Source of the DNA: Actinomycetes bacterium
Lineage (GTDB): Bacteria > Actinomycetota > Acidimicrobiia > Acidimicrobiales > Microtrichaceae
Reading direction: 5' to 3'
DNA length: 64,000 bases
Assembly: GCA_024222295.1 (NCBI GenBank)
Contig: JAAEPF010000024.1
Span: forward strand, 1 to 64,000
The notes under the pieces are model-generated. The model was given only the letters and a program-made list of their open reading frames with translations. It was not told the DNA's origin and did no database searches. Shown in pieces: positions 60,466 to 64,000 of the stretch; within the stretch, counting starts at the first letter, position 1; each line of letters starts with the position of its first letter. The translations under genes and the position numbers were made by a program.

Positions 60466-60950
60466 CAGTTCGATCCCTTCAGTCCGACCGGTGCCCACTT
60501 CCAGGTGACCACCTCGGTGTTCCGGCCCGACTCCTCGTCGGTCTCCACGAAGAGCGTGTCGAGTACCAGCTCCATCTCCATGCCGAGCGTCAGCTGGTCG
60601 ACGGTCACTCCGGCAGGTACCTGGCCCATCACGACCATCTTCTCGTCCTCGAGCTCGACCGCAGCGATGCAGAACGGCTCGTGTGGCTCTGTCACCGGCA
60701 CGTACGGGGGCGGCGGCTGGTACTGGGCGTCGGTGTAGCTCCAGAGCTTGCCGCGGGTCGAGAGCTGGACTTCCTGCAGCGCGGAGTCGGCGTGGCCGGG
60801 AGCACGTGACATCACGCGCTCGGGCGGGAAGAAGTAGGTGCCGCTCTCGGTGCAGCGGGTGCCGATCAGGGCCGGCTGGTCGCCCGAGCCGGCCTCGGGC
60901 ATGTGGAACCAGCCCTCTACTGCCGGTCGGCGTCTGGTCGTTTCGGCCAT
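60465..60950 (-). CDS. DUF35/OB-fold acyl-CoA-associated protein
   Basis: This 161-residue protein has an N-terminal rubredoxin-like arm reduced to a single Cys (G-T-R-C-T-E-S-G-T-Y-F-F-P-P), where most relatives have a four-Cys zinc ribbon, followed by an OB fold (Y-T-D-A-Q-Y to T-L-F-V-E-T). Such proteins form complexes with Ltp-type thiolase-fold partners (as ChsH2-DUF35 with Ltp2). It is coupled by TGATG to the Ltp gene. A ribosome site GGGGAACC precedes the ATG. Confidence 0.86.
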   Translation of the reverse strand: MAETTRRRPAVEGWFHMPEAGSGDQPALIGTRCTESGTYFFPPERVMSRAPGHADSALQEVQLSTRGKLWSYTDAQYQPPPPYVPVTEPHEPFCIAAVELEDEKMVVMGQVPAGVTVDQLTLGMEMELVLDTLFVETDEESGRNTEVVTWKWAPVGLKGSN

Positions 60951-60974
60951 CTTGGTTCCCCTCGGTGGGCCACT

Positions 60975-60993
60975 ATCTGACGAACCGTCAGAT
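60975..60993. promoter_or_regulatory. Related but distinct palindrome (variant operator)
   Basis: ATCTGACGAACCGTCAGAT has 8-bp arms around a 3-bp centre; CTGAC and GTCAG are 5 bp apart, not 6. It lies between the divergent OB-fold gene (24 nt) and the LLM gene (88 nt). The spacing suggests a different but perhaps related regulator. Confidence 0.65.
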
Positions 60994-61068
60994 TACCGGT
61001 GCCGGGTGGTCCCGTCACCTCCGGCCCGCAACCGCAAGGCCGCGGCGTCGTGCCGCGCCCGCCGGGGC

Positions 61069-61074
61069 TATCGT
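61069..61074 (+). promoter_or_regulatory. Putative -10 element (leaderless LLM gene)
   Basis: TATCGT ends 7 nt before the ATG at 61082. Confidence 0.45.
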
Positions 61075-61081
61075 CCGCCGG

Positions 61082-61984
61082 ATGCAGAACCCCAACATCG
61101 ACATCGGCACGTACGGCATCTGGACCGGCTCGCTCGACATGCAGCCCTCCACGGTGGCACGGGAGTGCGCTGCTGAGATCGAGGAGCTCGGCTTCGGTGC
61201 GCTGTGGATCCCCGAGACGGTGTTCCGCGAGGTGTTCCTCGAGTCCGCGATGCTGCTCGAGGCGACCTCCACGCTGAAGGTGGCTACCGGAATCGCCAAC
61301 CGCTACGCCCGCGACGCCATGACCACCAACGCGGCGATGCAGACGCTCAACGAGGCCTACCCGGGTCGCTTCCTGCTCGGACTCGGTGTGTCGCACGGCC
61401 ACCTCGTTGCCGGCATCCGCAAGCATGAATACACCAAGCCCTACAGCGCGATGGTCGAGTACCTCGATGCCATGGAGGCTTCGATGTTCCTGGCGCCCAA
61501 GGGCGAGCCGTCCGCGGAGATGGTGCTTGCGGCGCTCGGTCCGAAGATGCTGAAGCTCGCAGCCGAGCGCACCGCAGGTGCCCACCCGTACTTCGTACCG
61601 CCGGAACACACCGCCGTTGCCCGCGAGACCATGGGTGCGGACGCGCTGCTGGCGGTGGAGCAGATGGTGGTGCTCGACGACGATCCCGAGACGGCCAGGG
61701 CCACCGCCCGTGCGCACATGGAGATCTACCTGGGCCTGCCCAACTACGCCAACAACCTGATGCGACTCGGGTTCACCGAAGAGGAGATCACCACCGGCGG
61801 TGGAGCGGACCGGGTGGTTGACGCCGTGGTGGCCTGGGGTGGCGTCGAGGCAGCCACCGAGCGGGTGCAGGCACACCTCGATGCGGGTGCCGACCACGTG
61901 TGCATCCAGGTGCTGGAGCCCGACATGGCTGCGCTTCCACGCCAGGGCTGGCGCGACCTCGCCCAGGCACTGCCGCTCGGCTGA
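61082..61984 (+). CDS. LLM-class F420-dependent oxidoreductase
   Basis: This 300-residue luciferase-like TIM-barrel protein begins with I-G-T-Y-G-I-W-T-G and has V-A-T-G-I-A-N-R-Y-A-R-D, G-R-F-L-L-G-L-G-V-S-H-G-H and A-L-G-P-K-M-L-K-L-A-A-E-R-T-A-G, typical of F420-dependent actinobacterial enzymes. It should reduce or oxidise a steroid-like or other hydrophobic intermediate. It is divergent from the OB-fold/Ltp pair, the same layout as Rv3520c beside Rv3521-Rv3523 in M. tuberculosis (from memory). Confidence 0.88.
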   Translation: MQNPNIDIGTYGIWTGSLDMQPSTVARECAAEIEELGFGALWIPETVFREVFLESAMLLEATSTLKVATGIANRYARDAMTTNAAMQTLNEAYPGRFLLGLGVSHGHLVAGIRKHEYTKPYSAMVEYLDAMEASMFLAPKGEPSAEMVLAALGPKMLKLAAERTAGAHPYFVPPEHTAVARETMGADALLAVEQMVVLDDDPETARATARAHMEIYLGLPNYANNLMRLGFTEEEITTGGGADRVVDAVVAWGGVEAATERVQAHLDAGADHVCIQVLEPDMAALPRQGWRDLAQALPLG

Positions 61985-61998
61985 CCCGGTCCCTCGGC

Positions 61999-62541
61999 TC
62001 AGTTCCAGTTGGTGCGCGGCGCGTTGTCGCCGTCGAGCCCGTCGCCGAACTCGTCATCGCCGCCGCTGAAGCGGCGCTGCACGAACACGAGCGCCACCAG
62101 GGCGAGCACGGCCACGAACATGGCGCCCACGATCGTGACCCACGGGCCGCCACCCGAGGAGCGCGTGAGGTCCACGCGCAACCGGATGGGCTCGGGCGCG
62201 GCTTCCTCGGTGGCCAGCGGGTCGGGTTCGAGCTGGGAGGGGTCCACCTCGAGGCTGACGTCGACTTCGTCCGCGAGCGGGTGACGGCGAAGCTCGGCGA
62301 CCATGCCGTCCAGCGCCGTGCCGGGGATGGCGAACTCGACGGAGGCGGAGTCGTCCTCGGTCGTCTCCGCGATCCGGGTGGCCTGCCACGTGGAAGTGGC
62401 ATCCGAGATCAACTGCTGGCGTGCACCGTCGATGTCTGCGTTGCGGCCCAGCAGGATCTCCACGTGCGCCTCGGCACTGTCGTCGAGCGGGCTGCCGCCA
62501 CCGAGCAGTGCGACTACCGCCACGAGTGCGGCCACGGCCAA
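61999..62541 (-). CDS. Two-TM membrane protein of unknown function
   Basis: I do not recognise this 180-residue protein. A short hydrophobic N-terminus (1-15), an alpha/beta extracytoplasmic domain with acidic linkers, and a transmembrane helix near 130-155 precede an acidic cytosolic tail. The start is TTG 62541; an in-frame TAG lies 27 bp upstream and no ATG or GTG fits. It lies convergent with the LLM gene. Confidence 0.65.
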   Translation of the reverse strand: MAVAALVAVVALLGGGSPLDDSAEAHVEILLGRNADIDGARQQLISDATSTWQATRIAETTEDDSASVEFAIPGTALDGMVAELRRHPLADEVDVSLEVDPSQLEPDPLATEEAAPEPIRLRVDLTRSSGGGPWVTIVGAMFVAVLALVALVFVQRRFSGGDDEFGDGLDGDNAPRTNWN

Positions 62542-62639
62542 GAGGATCCTGAAAGCGATGGGACAAGCCTACGAACTGGGCTTCGCCAGGGGTGCGACCC
62601 ACCGGCATGGATCGTTGCTGGGCGATGCGCGGCGCCGGG

Positions 62640-63440
62640 TCAGTCCTCGACGGCGTCGAGGAACGCGGGCCGCTCACCGCCGCCGTGCAGCCAGATCGCA
62701 GAACCGCTCACATACGACGCGAGCGGGGATCCCAGCCAACGGCAGGCCTGGGCCAGGTCCTCGGGAGCGCCGAGGCGACCCGCCGGCACGGTGGCCGCAA
62801 CACGCGCCACCGACTCCTCGTCGCCGTAGTGCAGCTCTGCCTGCTCGGTGAGGATCAGGCCGGCCACGATGGCCGCCACCCTCACCTTCGGAGCCCACTC
62901 GACAGCCAGTGACGAGGTCAGGTTGAGCAGCCCGGCCTTGGCGGCCCCGTAGGCGGCTGTACCCGGTGACGGCCGCGTGGCCGACACCGAGGCGATGTTG
63001 ATGATGACTCCGCCGTCGGCCTGCCGCTGCATGTGGTGGTTGGCGCGTTGGGCCACATTGAGTGGTGCGAGCAGGTTGAGCCGGATGATCGACTCGCTGA
63101 AGCGCGGTGACGCCGTGGCTGCCTCGGCCGGTGGCGCTCCACCGGCGTTGTTGACCACCACGTCGATGCGACCGAAGCGGTCGACCGTGGCGTCCACCAG
63201 GGCATCGGCCTGCTGCGGGTCGCGCACGTCGGCCGCGGTGAACGCGGCGCCTGCGGGAAGGTCATCGGGTTCGTTGCGGCCACAGGTCATCACCTCCGCA
63301 CCCCAGTCGCGGTACCGCTGCACGATCGTGCGGCCGATCCCCTTGGTGCCACCGGTCACGAGCACGACCCGCCCTGTCTGGTCCAGGTCGTCCGTGCTCG
63401 ATGCCACTGCCTGGCTGCCACTGTCGGTATCGCTGCCCAT
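62640..63440 (-). CDS. Short-chain dehydrogenase/reductase
   Basis: This 266-residue SDR has T-G-G-T-K-G-I-G-R-T, N-N-A-G-G and Y-G-A-A-K, with a 30-residue Ser/Asp-rich N-terminal extension. The ATG at 63440 follows TAGCCT by 8 nt. It is divergent from the EchA20-like gene as in the mycobacterial steroid locus (Rv3549c and echA20). The expected role is an NAD(P)-dependent hydroxy-steroid or hydroxyacyl-CoA dehydrogenase. Confidence 0.9.
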   Translation of the reverse strand: MGSDTDSGSQAVASSTDDLDQTGRVVLVTGGTKGIGRTIVQRYRDWGAEVMTCGRNEPDDLPAGAAFTAADVRDPQQADALVDATVDRFGRIDVVVNNAGGAPPAEAATASPRFSESIIRLNLLAPLNVAQRANHHMQRQADGGVIINIASVSATRPSPGTAAYGAAKAGLLNLTSSLAVEWAPKVRVAAIVAGLILTEQAELHYGDEESVARVAATVPAGRLGAPEDLAQACRWLGSPLASYVSGSAIWLHGGGERPAFLDAVED

Positions 63441-63448
63441 GGCGGCGG

Positions 63449-63454
63449 AGGCTA
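63449..63454 (-). promoter_or_regulatory. Putative -10 element (leaderless SDR)
   Basis: TAGCCT on the minus strand ends 8 nt before the ATG at 63440. Confidence 0.4.
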
Positions 63455-63526
63455 CCGTTCGCGCATCACCGTCCGGCCAACCAGTCCGCCGGTGGCTGAC
63501 TGACACCGCCAGCAACGGGAGCAGCA

Positions 63527-64000
63527 ATGGGATTCAGCACGACGACGATCGACGGCATCACCGAGATCGTGATGGAGCATCCGCCCGTCAACGCGCTCAC
63601 GGTCGCGGGCTGGTTCGAACTGGCAGATCTGCTCACCGAAGCCGGTCGCGAAGCCTCCACGGGGGCCGTGGTGCTCCGCGCCGAGGGCAAGGGCTTCAAC
63701 GCCGGTGTCGACATCAAGGAGATGCAGGCGACTGAGGGATTCGACGCCCTCGTGGGGGCCAACCGGGGTTGCTATGCGGCGTTCAAGGCCGTCTACGAGT
63801 GTGAGGTGCCGGTGATAGCCGCCGTCAACGACTTCTGCCTCGGGGGCGGCATCGGCCTCGTCGGCAACGCTGACGTGATCGTTGCCGCCGAGGGCGCCAC
63901 TTTCGGCCTGCCCGAGGTCAACCAGGGCGCCCTGGGTGCCGCCACACACCTCGCCCGGCTGGTTCCCCAGCACAAGATGCGCGAGATGGTCTACACGGCT
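63527..64000 (+). CDS. echA20: EchA20-like steroid-ring CoA hydrolase (partial)
   Basis: This crotonase-fold protein is cut by the window end after 158 codons. The visible part contains P-P-V-N-A-L, R-A-E-G-K-G-F-N-A-G-V-D-I-K-E-M, Y-E-C-E-V-P-V-I-A-A-V-N and G-A-L-G-A-A-T-H-L-A-R-L-V-P-Q-H, nearly identical in pattern to mycobacterial EchA20 recalled from memory. EchA20 hydrolyses a ring of the C/D-ring CoA ester from cholesterol. The first base of the gene follows GGGAGCAGCA. It is divergent from the SDR. It is the best single indicator of steroid breakdown here. Confidence 0.85.
   Translation, partial: MGFSTTTIDGITEIVMEHPPVNALTVAGWFELADLLTEAGREASTGAVVLRAEGKGFNAGVDIKEMQATEGFDALVGANRGCYAAFKAVYECEVPVIAAVNDFCLGGGIGLVGNADVIVAAEGATFGLPEVNQGALGAATHLARLVPQHKMREMVYTA

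Noticed and set aside
1-64000. CRISPR arrays, tRNA or rRNA genes, insertion sequences
   Set aside because: No regular spacer repeats, no tRNA T-arm or acceptor pairs, no rRNA-like stretch and no transposase were seen.

Overview
The window is about 64 kb of uniformly high-GC DNA from a free-living actinobacterium. The gene content points to Acidimicrobiia or a related deep actinobacterial lineage; this is inference. Supporting signs are many acyl-CoA dehydrogenase (ACAD) paralogues, an F420-type luciferase-like oxidoreductase, a mycothiol-type DinB/MDMPI protein, an Rpf-like protein, SufR-like and CtpE-like proteins, and many apparently leaderless starts. I see no phage, insertion sequence, CRISPR array, rRNA or tRNA.

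Region 1 (about 0.9-30.6 kb) is an acyl-CoA catabolism island. It holds five ACAD genes (one a natural fusion of two ACADs), two FadD-type acyl-CoA synthetases, a PaaK-like ligase, a class III CoA-transferase, a crotonase, an SDR, a zinc alcohol dehydrogenase, a PhyH dioxygenase, an amidohydrolase, an FGGY kinase and a divergent ketol-acid-reductoisomerase-like protein. Eight copies of one 16-bp palindrome, CTGAC-N6-GTCAG (one copy with a single end mismatch), lie in its gaps, mostly 15-70 bp from start codons and often between divergent genes. They look like operators of one local regulon. No TetR-type regulator is encoded in the window, so the repressor would have to be elsewhere. Two lipoprotein genes and a GNAT gene with an in-frame stop are also attached to an operator.

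Region 2 (30.6-43.1 kb) is mixed: an acyl-CoA desaturase; a membrane-anchored cupredoxin-NirK copper nitrite reductase followed by a SufR-like Fe-S regulator; an Rpf-like lipoprotein with an EF-hand-like loop; a coupled patatin / PlsC-like / P-type ATPase operon; Fe-type superoxide dismutase; an orphan ParA; and small enzymes.

Region 3 (43.1-51.2 kb) carries nucleic-acid proteins (a multi-S1-domain protein, an SF2 helicase, HrpB), a GerMN-like membrane protein and an AarF/UbiB kinase.

Region 4 (51.2-59.2 kb) is a six-gene operon in which every junction is a 4-base stop/start overlap: aminotransferase, a 78-residue basic protein, a double glycosyltransferase, a GT4 glycosyltransferase and two polytopic GT-C enzymes. 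It probably builds a surface glycan or glycolipid.

Region 5 (59.2-64 kb) returns to catabolism: an Ltp-like thiolase-fold protein with its OB-fold partner, divergent from an LLM oxidoreductase, then an SDR divergent from an EchA20-like hydrolase that runs off the end. From memory this matches the layout of the mycobacterial KstR2 steroid-ring locus. It is the best evidence that the catabolism here concerns steroids or similar polycyclic isoprenoids.
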